DNA of 22,795 nucleotides. Origin: an uncultured Eubacteriales bacterium. Lineage in GTDB: Bacteria > Bacillota > Clostridia > Oscillospirales > Oscillospiraceae. The position numbers were made by a program, and so were the translations under genes. Below the pieces are notes generated by a model that saw only the letters and a program-made list of their open reading frames with translations, was not told the origin of the DNA and did no database searches. This document shows positions 6,316 through 14,962 of this stretch, one piece after another; the stretch's first letter is position 1; every line of letters starts with the position of its first letter. The stretch spans positions 1-22,795 of the forward strand of contig URDK01000035.1 of assembly GCA_900546485.1 (NCBI GenBank). Direction: 5' to 3'.

Positions 6316-8202
6316 TTATGCGGTCTCCTCTGCGAAGTTTCCGGTGTAGAGCTGGTAGTACTTGCCCTTCTTTGCGATTAGCTCATCATGAGTGCCGCGC
6401 TCAATGATGCGGCCCTGCTCCATGACGATGATGCAGTCGGCGTTGCGCACGGTGGAGAGGCGGTGAGCTATCACGAAGGTGGTACGTCCGCACATCAGGG
6501 CGTCCATGCCGTCCTGCACCAGCTTCTCGGTGCGCGTGTCTATGGAGGAGGTGGCCTCGTCAAGTATCAGCACCGGCGGGTCGGCCACAGCCGCACGGGC
6601 TATAGCTATCAGCTGACGCTGGCCCTGTGAGAGGTTCGCACCGTCGCCTGTAAGCATCGTGTTGTAGCCGTCGGGGAGACGCCGGATGAAGCCGTCTGCG
6701 TTGGCGAGCTGCGCCGCCGCGATGCACTCGGCGTCTGTCGCGTCCAAATTGCCGTAGCGGATGTTTTCCATGACCGTACCGGTGAACAGATGGGTGTCCT
6801 GAAGCACTATGCCCATCGAACGGCGCAGGTCCGGCTTCTTTATCTTGTTGATGTTGATGCCGTCGTAGCGTATCTTGCCGTCGGCAATGTCATAAAAGCG
6901 GTTTATTAGGTTTGTGATTGTCGTCTTACCCGCGCCGGTGGCGCCGACAAAGGCTATCTTCTGTCCGGGCTTTGCCCAGAGACTGATGTCGTGCAGAACG
7001 AGTTTGTTCTCATCATAACCGAAGTCCACGCTGTCGAGGACGACGCCGCCCTCGAGCTTGGTGTAGGTGATGCTGCCGTCCGCCTTGTGCGGGTGCTTCC
7101 AGGCCCAGGTGTTGGTGCGCTCGGAGACCTCAGAAATCTCGCCGTCTGCGCCTTCCTTGGCGTTTACGAGCTCAACATAGCCGTCGTCTGTCTCAGGGGT
7201 CTCATCGATGAGATTGAACACTCGCTGAGCACCCGCCGCGGCCGTGATGACGTAGTTTACCTGCATGCTTACCTGAGTTATTGGCTGGGTGAAGCTTTTG
7301 TTCAGGCCCACGAATGTGACAACGGTGCCAAGCGTTACGCCGGCAAGTCCGTTGATTCCGAGCACTGCGCCGATAATGGCAACAAGTGCGTAGCTCAGCC
7401 AGCCTATGTTGGCGTTGACCGGCATGAGCAGGTTTGCGTAGCGGTTGGCCTTGTCGGCGCTGTCGCGGAGCTGATCATTCACCTTGCGGAAGTCGGCCTT
7501 GGCCGCCTCCTCGTGGCAGAATACCTTCACGACCTTCTGGCCGTCTAGCATCTCCTCAATGAATCCGTCCACAATGCCGAGGTCGCGCTGCTGCTTGACG
7601 TAGTATTTGCCGGAGAGCTTGGAGAAGTTCGCGGTGACAAACAGCATCAGTACTGCTGTCAGGAGAGATATGATGGTCAGCGTCGGGTTGAGCACTATCA
7701 TGCTTACCAGGGTGGCTATCATAGTTATGACGGAGTTTATTATCTGCGGTATGCTCTGGCTGAGCAGCTGGCGCAGGGTGTCAACGTCGTTCGTATAGAC
7801 GGACATGATGTCGCCGTGAGCGTGAGTGTCAAAGTACTTGATGGGCAGACTCTCCATGCTCTGGAAAAGATCGTTGCGCAGCCTGAGCATAGTGCCCTGA
7901 CTCACGGAGACCATGATGCGGTTATAGGAGTAGGACGCGATAATGCCCGCAGCCAAGATGCAGACAAGCTTGATTATCGCGCTGCCGAGGGCGCTGTAAT
8001 CATTGGAACCGCTGTTTATCATTGGCGTGATGTAGTCGTCTATCAGCGACTGCGGGAAAGTGGTTGCGGCGACGCTTGCAACGGCTGCAATTACTATACA
8101 CAGTATTACGAGCATGAATGGCCATTTGTAGTATTTGAGCATGTAGTCCAGCACGCGCCTGAGCACGGCAGTGGGGCTGGGCAGGGAAGTGTTTTTGTTC
8201 AT
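6316..8202 (-). CDS. ABC exporter half-transporter with the canonical ATPase residues
   Basis: The 628-residue protein has an N-terminal six-helix exporter domain (about 20-330) and a C-terminal ATPase. The Walker A is GATGAGKTT, the signature is LSQGQRQ rather than LSGGQ, the Walker B is VLILDEATSSID with the catalytic Glu, and the H-loop is IAHRLSTV. Between the halves lies an insert of about 70 residues (TWAWKHPHKADG region), as in LmrD/BmrD-type subunits. ATG 8202 is chosen because AGGAGG at 8212-8217 is nine bases away; the in-frame ATG at 8211 would touch the ribosome site. It follows the partner gene by 17 bp and forms with it an asymmetric heterodimeric exporter. The family commonly exports drugs or lipids; the substrate here is unknown. 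Confidence 0.92.
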   Translation of the reverse strand: MNKNTSLPSPTAVLRRVLDYMLKYYKWPFMLVILCIVIAAVASVAATTFPQSLIDDYITPMINSGSNDYSALGSAIIKLVCILAAGIIASYSYNRIMVSVSQGTMLRLRNDLFQSMESLPIKYFDTHAHGDIMSVYTNDVDTLRQLLSQSIPQIINSVITMIATLVSMIVLNPTLTIISLLTAVLMLFVTANFSKLSGKYYVKQQRDLGIVDGFIEEMLDGQKVVKVFCHEEAAKADFRKVNDQLRDSADKANRYANLLMPVNANIGWLSYALVAIIGAVLGINGLAGVTLGTVVTFVGLNKSFTQPITQVSMQVNYVITAAAGAQRVFNLIDETPETDDGYVELVNAKEGADGEISEVSERTNTWAWKHPHKADGSITYTKLEGGVVLDSVDFGYDENKLVLHDISLWAKPGQKIAFVGATGAGKTTITNLINRFYDIADGKIRYDGININKIKKPDLRRSMGIVLQDTHLFTGTVMENIRYGNLDATDAECIAAAQLANADGFIRRLPDGYNTMLTGDGANLSQGQRQLIAIARAAVADPPVLILDEATSSIDTRTEKLVQDGMDALMCGRTTFVIAHRLSTVRNADCIIVMEQGRIIERGTHDELIAKKGKYYQLYTGNFAEETA

Positions 8203-8219
8203 TATGGGCATCCTCCTTA

Positions 8220-9959
8220 TCAGGCGCTCTGGTCAAAGTCGCCGCCGCCTTTTATCTGGGACTCATATATGTCCTGATAAATGGCATTGGATTTGAGCAG
8301 ATTCTCATGGGTGTCAAAGGCGTCTATGCGGCCGTTGTCCATGACGAGGATGCGGTCGGCGTTTTCAACACTTGATATGCGCTGAGCGATTATGATCTTG
8401 GTGGTACCGGGGATGCTTTCGGCAAAGGCGGCACGTATTTTGGCATCGGTGGCGGTGTCCACCGCGCTGGTGGAGTCGTCAAGTATGAGCACCTTGGGGC
8501 TTTTCAAAAGCGCGCGGGCGATGCATAGGCGCTGCTTCTGGCCGCCGGAGACGTTGTTGCCGCCGCGCTCTATACGGGTGTTATATCCGTCCGGCAGGCG
8601 GTCTATGAACTCATCGGCGCAGGCCGCGCGGCAGGCCTCCACGCATTGTTCCTCGGTGGCATCCGGGTTGCCCCAGCGCAGGTTTTCAAGAATCGTGCCG
8701 GAGAACAGGGTGTTCTTTTGAAGGACGACTGCAACCTGATTTCGCAAAGCCTCCATGTCGTAGTTCCTTACGTCTATCCCGCCGACGCGCACTGCGCCGC
8801 GGTCGACGTCGTAAAGCCGGCATATCAGGTTAACTAGGCTGCTCTTGCCGGAGCCCGTTCCGCCGATCACGCCTATCGTTTCGCCGGACTTTATGTGCAG
8901 ATCGATATCCGAGAGGACGGCCTCGCCGCTGCCCTGCTTGTAGGCGAAGCTGACATGGTCGAAGTCGATGCTGCCGTCGGGCACTTCGACGATGGGCTCT
9001 TCGGGGTCGTGAAGGTCGGGCTTTTCCTCGAGCACCTCGCTGATACGCTTGATGCTGGCCATCGACATGCTTATCATGACTATGACCATGGAGAGCATCA
9101 TGAGGCTCATCATCAGGGACATGACGTAGCTGAAGAGACTGGTCAGGTCGCCGGTGCTCATGCTGCCGCCGACAATGTAGTGAGCGCCCAGCCACGAGAC
9201 CATTATAATGCAGAAGTAGACGGCCACCATCATGGCGGGGTTGTTGAATGCAAGCAGACCCTCGGCCTTGACGAACAGCTTGTAAAGTGTTTTGGATGCC
9301 TTGGAGAACTTGCTGCACTCGTAGTCCTCTCGCACAAATGCCTTCACAACGCGTATGGCCGAGACATTTTCCTGAACGCTGGCGTTTAGGTCGTCGTATT
9401 TGCTGAAGACAATGTTGAATATTTTCATTGTCACTACCATGATGACGCCCAGGATAACGGCCAGGAAAATCACCGCGATAAGGAAGGTGAGGCTCAGGCT
9501 GGGGCTTATTATGAGGCACATGGCGTAGCTGAATATCAGCATAAGCGGCGAACGTACAGCTACGCGAATGATCATCATAAAAGCGTTTTGAACGTTTGTT
9601 ATGTCTGTAGTCATCCTGGTGACTAGGCCGGGTACGCTGAATTTGTCGATGTTTGAGAAGGAGAAGGTCTGAATGTTCTCGTATATCGACTCACGCAGAT
9701 TGGCAGCGAAGCCTGCCGAGGCACTGGCAGCAAATTTGCCGGCCAGAGCGCCGAAAGCCAAGCTGAGGAAGGCCATGACCACCATGAGAATGCCGTATCT
9801 GTATACGACGGGGAGGTTAGAGGCCTCAAGACCTTCGTCAATGATAATGGCGGTGATAAAGGGCAGCAATATTTCCATTATCACCTCAAGGGTTGTAAGC
9901 CCAATGCAGAGCAGTGCGTCGCGTTTGTAGCGGCCCAGCTGGCGCAGTACAGTTTTCAT
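8220..9959 (-). CDS. ABC exporter half-transporter with degenerate ATPase residues
   Basis: The 579-residue partner begins MKTVLRQLGRYKRDALL. It has the six-helix membrane domain (about 15-310) and an ATPase with Walker A GGTGSGKSS and signature VSGGQKQR. The Walker B is LILDDSTSAVD, with Asp in place of the catalytic Glu, and the H-loop is IIAQRISSV, with Gln in place of His. These are the substitutions known from heterodimeric exporters such as TM287/288, LmrCD and BmrCD, where one of two ATP sites is slow or inactive. ATG 9959 follows GGAGGA within the end of the marR gene; the open frame extends further upstream, but that part overlaps marR and is not used. A MarR gene in front suggests induction by a toxic ligand. 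Confidence 0.92.
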   Translation of the reverse strand: MKTVLRQLGRYKRDALLCIGLTTLEVIMEILLPFITAIIIDEGLEASNLPVVYRYGILMVVMAFLSLAFGALAGKFAASASAGFAANLRESIYENIQTFSFSNIDKFSVPGLVTRMTTDITNVQNAFMMIIRVAVRSPLMLIFSYAMCLIISPSLSLTFLIAVIFLAVILGVIMVVTMKIFNIVFSKYDDLNASVQENVSAIRVVKAFVREDYECSKFSKASKTLYKLFVKAEGLLAFNNPAMMVAVYFCIIMVSWLGAHYIVGGSMSTGDLTSLFSYVMSLMMSLMMLSMVIVMISMSMASIKRISEVLEEKPDLHDPEEPIVEVPDGSIDFDHVSFAYKQGSGEAVLSDIDLHIKSGETIGVIGGTGSGKSSLVNLICRLYDVDRGAVRVGGIDVRNYDMEALRNQVAVVLQKNTLFSGTILENLRWGNPDATEEQCVEACRAACADEFIDRLPDGYNTRIERGGNNVSGGQKQRLCIARALLKSPKVLILDDSTSAVDTATDAKIRAAFAESIPGTTKIIIAQRISSVENADRILVMDNGRIDAFDTHENLLKSNAIYQDIYESQIKGGGDFDQSA

Positions 9960-9963
9960 TTTC

Positions 9964-10425
9964 CTATTCCTCCAATCGCTGGGGTTTTGACGGCTCCGAG
10001 AGGTTACGGAGCACTTTCTTTTGAAATGCATCAAGCATTGCGAGCTCTGAGGAGGTAAAACCTCCATAGGCACGCTTTTTTACCAAGAGCAGCGATTCGC
10101 TCAGAGATTGGCCGGAGAGTTTGCCCTTTTCCGTTGCAAAAATGAGCTTCTGCCGGTCGTCGCTCTCGCAGCTCTCTATTCGGATATATCCCTTCTCACG
10201 AAGCCGCTTAAGTATGCAGGAAAGCGAGCCCATCGAGCAGTCAAACTCGCGGTGTATTGCGGTGAGCGTGGTGCCGGACTCAGCTTTAAGAATGTGCTCA
10301 AGAATGTTGGCCTGCACAGCGGTCAGCTCCGAAGTGGACAGCATGCTGTTGGCCAGCTGCTCTATCTTGATGGTAATAAGCCTGTTGTCATGAACAAGGC
10401 GATTTTCAACAATATTCCCGGACAT
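9964..10425 (-). CDS. MarR-family transcriptional regulator
   Basis: The protein is 153 residues from ATG 10425, which follows AGGAGG by the usual distance; the open frame extends upstream, but that part crosses the promoter. The centre shows the winged-helix layout: TAVQANILEHILKAE, then TTLTAIHREFDCSMGSLSCILKRLREKGYI as recognition helix region, and the wing with ESDDRQKLIFATEKG, matching the family's DxRxxxxxLT pattern. It would bind DNA as a dimer. Its stop lies 4 bp before the first ABC gene, so the three genes form an operon. MarR proteins in this position normally repress their own operon until a substrate binds. A palindrome in the leader at 10448-10461 could be its operator. Confidence 0.9.
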   Translation of the reverse strand: MSGNIVENRLVHDNRLITIKIEQLANSMLSTSELTAVQANILEHILKAESGTTLTAIHREFDCSMGSLSCILKRLREKGYIRIESCESDDRQKLIFATEKGKLSGQSLSESLLLVKKRAYGGFTSSELAMLDAFQKKVLRNLSEPSKPQRLEE

Positions 10426-10447
10426 GTATTTGCCTCCTTTCGCAGTG

Positions 10448-10461
10448 ATTAGATGGCTAAT
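10448..10461. promoter_or_regulatory. Palindrome in the marR leader, candidate operator
   Basis: ATTAG (10448-10452) and CTAAT (10457-10461) form an inverted repeat with a 4-bp centre. It lies just downstream of the predicted marR start point, a position where a dimeric repressor would block transcription. Arms of 5 bp are short, so this is only a candidate. Confidence 0.4.
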
Positions 10462-10477
10462 TGTTTTGACCGATAGT

Positions 10478-10506
10478 TTTATAGCACAAACCGTCTTGTA
10501 TGTGAA
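10478..10506 (-). promoter_or_regulatory. Sigma-A promoter of the marR-ABC operon
   Basis: Read on the minus strand: TTCACA (10506-10501), a 17-nt spacer, then TATAAA (10483-10478). Each hexamer differs from consensus at one base. It gives a leader of about 45 nt before the marR start. Confidence 0.6.
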
Positions 10507-10524
10507 ATTCAAATATGCTATATT
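10496..10524 (+). promoter_or_regulatory. Possible promoter of the LysR gene
   Basis: TTGTAT (10496-10501), a 17-nt spacer and TATATT (10519-10524) form a weak promoter reading away from the marR promoter. The two -35 regions overlap, so binding of polymerase or a regulator at one would affect the other. Confidence 0.4.
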
Positions 10525-10584
10525 CTATAAAAGAGTTTTATTGTTCATATTTATTTAAAAAATGAGTAAGGAGGTTGAAGGGGT

Positions 10585-11481
10585 TTGAATACGACTCAGC
10601 TTGAGTGCTTCATGTCGGTGGCGAATTTTCTGAACTTTTCTCGTGCAGCGGAGCAGCTCAGAATAACGCAGCCTGCGGTTAGCCATCAGATAAATACGCT
10701 GGAGGATGAGCTGGGCGTGAAGCTCTTTCACCGGACAAGCAAGAGTGTGCGTTTGACGCAGGAAGGATACATGTTCACGCAGTACGCGGGAGAGATATTG
10801 AAGGTATCCGAGTTTTCCAAGGCCCGCATGAAGGAAATGAGCCAGTTTGCCAAGGCACGGATAGTTATCGGCTGCCGGAACACGGCTGAGCTGCGCCTGA
10901 TAGTACCGGCCCTGAAGCGGCTAAGGGAACAGAGCCCCGAGATCCTGCCGGTTTTACGGCTCATACCGCATGACACGCTCGAGGGACTGCTGTCAGATGG
11001 GGAGATACACGTCATATTCACGTTTGAAAAGGACAGGGTACCGCCAAAAGTCAGATACAGAGAACTGATGCGCTGCCGGCCCGTGTGCGTGTTCAACCCG
11101 GAGCATCCTCTGGCAAAGTGCGAATCGCTTACGCTTGAACAGCTCAAGGACGCCGGAAGAATTGCGACCTGCCGTCCGCCTGCGTGCCCTCCGCCAATAT
11201 TCGCTATACAGAGTATGGTTACAGCCACCAGGGAGACGCCTCAGATACTGTTCTGCGACAATCAGGATATTCTCATTCCGCTGGTGCTTGCCGGATATGC
11301 TTTTGCGGTAACGGTGGACTTTCCAAACACGATGCCGCCGGAGCTTGTCAAGGTTCCTCTCAGTGAGTTTGAACCTTTTTCTTTCGGCGTATTGTATCTG
11401 CCTGATAGTGGGGGTGCGGCGCTGCGGCAATTTCTGGATACGCTCGAGCAGAGCTTTAGTGAAAACAACGCTCAGAACTGA
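10585..11481 (+). CDS. LysR-family transcriptional regulator
   Basis: The protein is 298 residues from TTG 10585, which follows AAGGAGG (10568-10574) by 10 nt. The N-terminal winged helix is typical: NTTQLECFMSVANFLNFS, then RAAEQLRITQPAVSHQI, with HRTSKSVRLTQEG closing it. The rest is the effector-binding domain. LysR proteins act as tetramers and respond to small molecules. It is divergent from the marR-ABC operon, so regulation of that shared 159-bp region, including its own gene, is plausible. A role on genes elsewhere is equally possible. Confidence 0.92.
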   Translation: MNTTQLECFMSVANFLNFSRAAEQLRITQPAVSHQINTLEDELGVKLFHRTSKSVRLTQEGYMFTQYAGEILKVSEFSKARMKEMSQFAKARIVIGCRNTAELRLIVPALKRLREQSPEILPVLRLIPHDTLEGLLSDGEIHVIFTFEKDRVPPKVRYRELMRCRPVCVFNPEHPLAKCESLTLEQLKDAGRIATCRPPACPPPIFAIQSMVTATRETPQILFCDNQDILIPLVLAGYAFAVTVDFPNTMPPELVKVPLSEFEPFSFGVLYLPDSGGAALRQFLDTLEQSFSENNAQN

Positions 11482-11538
11482 ACTTACCATGCCCAGGCTC
11501 TGCCTTGACATACACACGGTCAGGCGAAGCAAAAATGT

Positions 11539-11571
11539 AAAGCCGAGGTACCGTGAGGTACTTCGGCTTTT
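11539..11571. terminator. Bidirectional terminator between the LysR and DUF2798-like genes
   Basis: AAAGCCGAGGTACC (11539-11552) pairs with GGTACTTCGGCTTT (11557-11570) with one wobble pair and a GTGA tetraloop. T residues follow on both strands. It ends the LysR transcript and, on the other strand, that of the membrane protein gene. Confidence 0.8.
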
Positions 11572-11585
11572 CAAATAAAGGAGGT

Positions 11586-12092
11586 TCAGGAGACCTCAGC
11601 CTGGGGGCACAGCTGCTTTTTGAAGAGGGTGCGGAAGAGCAGTCGGGTCACGGGGCCTGCGGCGAAGAGGTTCCAGAGCAGGGCCATTGGGAAGTTTTTG
11701 AGCACCGTCCCCACCCAGTACGCGGGCAGTTGGCTCCAACTGCCGTGGGCGAGAATGACGGAAAACAGTACTGCCGCTGCGAGACTCATGCTGGGGCACA
11801 TTATAAGTACTGTGCAGGATGAGGTCAGCACGGTCCTCCAAAACGGACTATCGCCAGTATACTGAAGCTTGGCAGAGAGTGCGTGGCCCAGCTTGTTGCC
11901 CCACAGGTTGGAGAATACAAACACGAATATCCACATGTATGACGCTTCGAGCAGAGCGTCCCAAAACACGGTGTTGCTCATGGCTGAAAGCCCTCCGGAC
12001 TTGAGCGCAACATTATAAACCTCCATTCCATAGGCCATAGTAACTGACATGATTAGTCCAAAAATCAGACCTTGAAAGCGTGTTTTTGGCAT
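11586..12092 (-). CDS. DUF2798-like four-helix membrane protein
   Basis: The 168-residue protein starts at ATG 12092, eight bases after AGGAGG. Four hydrophobic segments are visible, near residues 8-26 (GLIFGLIMSVTMAYG), 45-62, 85-110 and 120-145. The opening MPKTRFQGLIFGLIMSV and MAYGMEVYN resemble DUF2798 proteins, and the chain looks like two two-helix units in tandem. No enzymatic motif is present, and the function of the family is unknown to me. The gene stands alone between two terminator-like hairpins. Its transcript has a structured leader that may control expression (see 12116-12153). Confidence 0.7.
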   Translation of the reverse strand: MPKTRFQGLIFGLIMSVTMAYGMEVYNVALKSGGLSAMSNTVFWDALLEASYMWIFVFVFSNLWGNKLGHALSAKLQYTGDSPFWRTVLTSSCTVLIMCPSMSLAAAVLFSVILAHGSWSQLPAYWVGTVLKNFPMALLWNLFAAGPVTRLLFRTLFKKQLCPQAEVS

Positions 12093-12115
12093 TTTGCATT
12101 CCTCCTTCAAAATAA

Positions 12116-12153
12116 AAAGCGTGTAACGGCGGAAAATCGCCATTACACGCTTT
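12116..12153 (-). promoter_or_regulatory. Terminator-like hairpin in the leader of the DUF2798-like gene, candidate attenuator
   Basis: Arms 12116-12131 and 12138-12153 pair over 16 bp with one mismatch around a 6-nt loop. On the minus strand the hairpin ends in five T residues and lies about ten bases before the gene's ribosome site. It lies after a strong minus-strand promoter, so most transcripts could stop here unless the hairpin is prevented from forming. Confidence 0.65.
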
Positions 12154-12182
12154 GCCTGTATTTATCGCTACACGCAAAACTC

Positions 12183-12211
12183 ATTATACCAGAGAACGAA
12201 TAAGAAGTCAA
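12183..12211 (-). promoter_or_regulatory. Strong sigma-A promoter of the DUF2798-like gene
   Basis: On the minus strand: TTGACT (12211-12206), a 17-nt spacer, then TATAAT (12188-12183). This is nearly perfect consensus. A start near 12176 gives a leader of about 84 nt that contains the hairpin at 12116-12153. Confidence 0.75.
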
Positions 12212-12329
12212 AAGTGGATTTTTACGGCAGTATGACAGAAGATTCACAATAAAAATGCAAAAAATGTGATGAATTTCAGATAATGGTATAGTAAAATAAA
12301 AGGAAGAAAATGCGAGGGAGGCGAGGAGC

Positions 12330-14921
12330 ATGGCGTTTGAGAAAATACCTAGCGGATACCCTGGCGTGGACGAGGTGTTTGACTATATCCGCATGGGCGA
12401 CAACGTCGTCTGGCAGGTGTCGGCACTGGAGGAATATCGCCTGTTTGCGGAGGCTTTCGCGAAACAGGCACTGAAGGACGGGCGCAATCTCATATACATG
12501 CACTACGCGCGGCACGAGAGCATGTTCAGCCCTCAGCCGGGCCTTAAGGTGTTTGAGTTTGACCCCATGCTCGGCTTCGAGCCCTTCACCGTGGACATCT
12601 ACAACCGAATAACCGAAGAAGGGGAGGGGGCCTTCTATATTTTCGACTGCCTCTCCGAGCTCCAGGTGGCCTGGCATACGGACCAGATGATGGGCAACTT
12701 CTTCCGTGTGACCTGTCCCTATCTGCACGAGCTGGATACAGTGGCGTATTTTCCCATAATGCGCGGAAGGCATTCTTTCGAGACCACTGCCAGTATCCGG
12801 GACACAACACAGGTGCTCGTGGATGTATATACCAGCGACAGCGCCGTGTACATACACACGCTAAAGGCGCTGGACCGAGATTCGATGAACATCTACCTGC
12901 CGCACGTAAGCCGCAGCGGCGGGCCCTTCCTGCCCCTGGACGGCGGCGTTGCGCTCAGCCGCTATTATAAGCTGCTTGACGACATATCTGCGCATACCCA
13001 GGACCAGAACCTTGACAGCCACGACAGATTCTTCGCGCTTGCAAAGCTCGATTTCGGACGAGGCAGCTTCCGGGATGAGACGGAGCGCAAAATACTTGAG
13101 AGCATGATGTCCAAGGACCCGCACGTCCAGAAGCTCATCCATCAACTTTTTGAGCCCAAGGACTATTTCACCCTGCGTGACCGCATGATCGGCAGCGGAG
13201 CGATAGGTGGAAAGGCCTGCGGCATGCTGCTTGCTCGCAAAATAGCCGAGGTATGCCTTCCGGAATTCCGCGAGCACACCGAACCGCACGATTCCTTCTA
13301 CATAGGCTCGGATGTCTTTTACACCTACATCGTCAGCAACAACTGCTGGAAGACCCGGATAGAGCAGCGCACCGACGCGGGATATTTCGCAAAAGCCGAG
13401 GAGCTCAAACAGGCCTTGCTCTCCGGCAGCTTCCCGGAGAATATACGCGAGCAGTTCAGGTCGATGCTTACGTATTACGGTCAGAGCCCGATAATCGTCC
13501 GCTCCTCGAGCTTCCTTGAGGATGGCTTCGGCAATGCCTTCGCGGGGAAGTACGAGTCCGTGTTCTGCGTCAACTTCGGCCCGCTTGAAAAGCGCCTGGA
13601 GGCCTTTGAGAACGCCGTCAGGCAGGTCTATGCGAGTACGATGGACATTTCGGCACTCGAGTACCGCCTCCAGCGCGGGCTTGAGAAGAAGGACGAGCAG
13701 ATGTCAATTCTCGTCCAGCGTGTATCCGGCTCCTGGGCCGGACCGTATTACCTCCCCGGCGTCGCTGGCGTGGGTTACAGCCGCTGCCTGTACAAGACCA
13801 GCCACGATGCCGACCCGACGGCGGGAATGCTGCGGCTTGTCGTTGGTCTCGGCACCAAGGCGGTGGACAGGACTGAGGACGACTATCCCAGACTAGTGAA
13901 CCTAGACCGACCGGCCGTCAGGAACCTCACCAGCGTGGCGGACCGGCACCGCTTTTCACAGCACAACGTCGATGTGATAGACCGTGAACGTCAGGTCTTC
14001 CGCAGCATCAGCGTAGACGAGGCGCACCGCTATTTGCCGGGCTGGTTCCACGACCTGATGTTTGAGCGGGACTACGAGGCTGAGGCCTCGCTGCGTGAGA
14101 TGGGCATCAAGGACGAGGTCTGGTTCATAAGCTGCCAGGGCCTCCTTGAGCGGACCAAGTTCCCGCACATCATGCGTGCGCTGCTCAAGACGCTGGAAAA
14201 CGTCTACGGCACACCCGTGGATATCGAATACGCTGTCAATACCGACGAGTACGGCGATTTCGTTATAAATCTGCTCCAGTGCCGCCCGCTTTATGTGGGC
14301 CAGCCCGGCGGCAACGTTGTGGTGCCGGAGCTTCCTGATGAGGAGACTTTCTTCAGCCTGGACGATTCCTCAATGGGCATGTCATCCGTGACGGACATAG
14401 ACGTGGTCGTGCAGATCAACGCCAAGGCATACTACGAGTACCCCTATGCCAAAAAGCGCATGGCGGCTTCGGCAGTGGGCCAGATAAACCGCTATTATAA
14501 GGGAAAGGGCAAGAAGCTCCTGCTGCTAGCACCAGGGCGGCTCGGCACCAGTTCACCGGAGCTGGGCGTGCCGTGCAGCTTTGCGGACATATCAGGTTTC
14601 GCTGGAGTGTGCGAGGTCTCGGACGACAGCGCGGGCTATATGCCGGAGCTGAGCTACGGCAGCCACATGTTCCAGGACCTCGTGGAAGCAAATATTTTCT
14701 ACTGTGCCATCTGGAACGACAAGCGCACGCTTAAATATAACCCCTCGCTCTTAGACGAACTGCCAGACGTGTTCGGCGAGATATGCCCCGGCATGCAGGA
14801 CCTGGCCCACATGTTCCGCGTCACTGAGCCGGAAGGGCTGTGCTGCTGGCTGGACGCCGTGTCGAACCGCGCCGTATGCGGGTTCAAGGAGCGGAAACCG
14901 CTTGCAATTTCGGAGGAATAG
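12330..14921 (+). CDS. Protein with degenerate KaiC-like domain and orphan PEP-synthase-type ATP-binding domain
   Basis: The 863-residue protein starts at ATG 12330 after GAGGCGAGGAG. Residues 1-200 resemble KaiC/RAD55 ATPases in layout (IPSGYPGVDEVFDYI; Walker-B-like AFYIFDCLSEL), but where GxxGxGKT should be there is MGDNVVWQVSALEEY, so the P-loop is lost. Residues about 285-655 match the ATP-binding domain of PEP synthase/pyruvate phosphate dikinase: AIGGKACGM (291-299), IIVRSSSFLEDGFGNAFAGKYES (388-410) and LLQCRPL at 648-654. The swivelling domain with the phosphorylated His and the PEP-binding barrel are absent. A 200-residue C-terminal domain is unfamiliar. It cannot make PEP alone; it may phosphorylate or pyrophosphorylate an unknown target. 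An HD hydrolase gene follows after 41 bp. Confidence 0.8.
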   Translation: MAFEKIPSGYPGVDEVFDYIRMGDNVVWQVSALEEYRLFAEAFAKQALKDGRNLIYMHYARHESMFSPQPGLKVFEFDPMLGFEPFTVDIYNRITEEGEGAFYIFDCLSELQVAWHTDQMMGNFFRVTCPYLHELDTVAYFPIMRGRHSFETTASIRDTTQVLVDVYTSDSAVYIHTLKALDRDSMNIYLPHVSRSGGPFLPLDGGVALSRYYKLLDDISAHTQDQNLDSHDRFFALAKLDFGRGSFRDETERKILESMMSKDPHVQKLIHQLFEPKDYFTLRDRMIGSGAIGGKACGMLLARKIAEVCLPEFREHTEPHDSFYIGSDVFYTYIVSNNCWKTRIEQRTDAGYFAKAEELKQALLSGSFPENIREQFRSMLTYYGQSPIIVRSSSFLEDGFGNAFAGKYESVFCVNFGPLEKRLEAFENAVRQVYASTMDISALEYRLQRGLEKKDEQMSILVQRVSGSWAGPYYLPGVAGVGYSRCLYKTSHDADPTAGMLRLVVGLGTKAVDRTEDDYPRLVNLDRPAVRNLTSVADRHRFSQHNVDVIDRERQVFRSISVDEAHRYLPGWFHDLMFERDYEAEASLREMGIKDEVWFISCQGLLERTKFPHIMRALLKTLENVYGTPVDIEYAVNTDEYGDFVINLLQCRPLYVGQPGGNVVVPELPDEETFFSLDDSSMGMSSVTDIDVVVQINAKAYYEYPYAKKRMAASAVGQINRYYKGKGKKLLLLAPGRLGTSSPELGVPCSFADISGFAGVCEVSDDSAGYMPELSYGSHMFQDLVEANIFYCAIWNDKRTLKYNPSLLDELPDVFGEICPGMQDLAHMFRVTEPEGLCCWLDAVSNRAVCGFKERKPLAISEE

Positions 14922-14962
14922 GCGTAATATTGTGCAATAAAGTTTTGCGGAGGTAAAGACAA

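Noticed and set aside
12116..12153. Terminator serving the plus-strand gene at 12330
   Set aside because: It lies upstream of that gene, and the T run that follows the stem on the minus strand lies in the leader of the minus-strand membrane protein gene.
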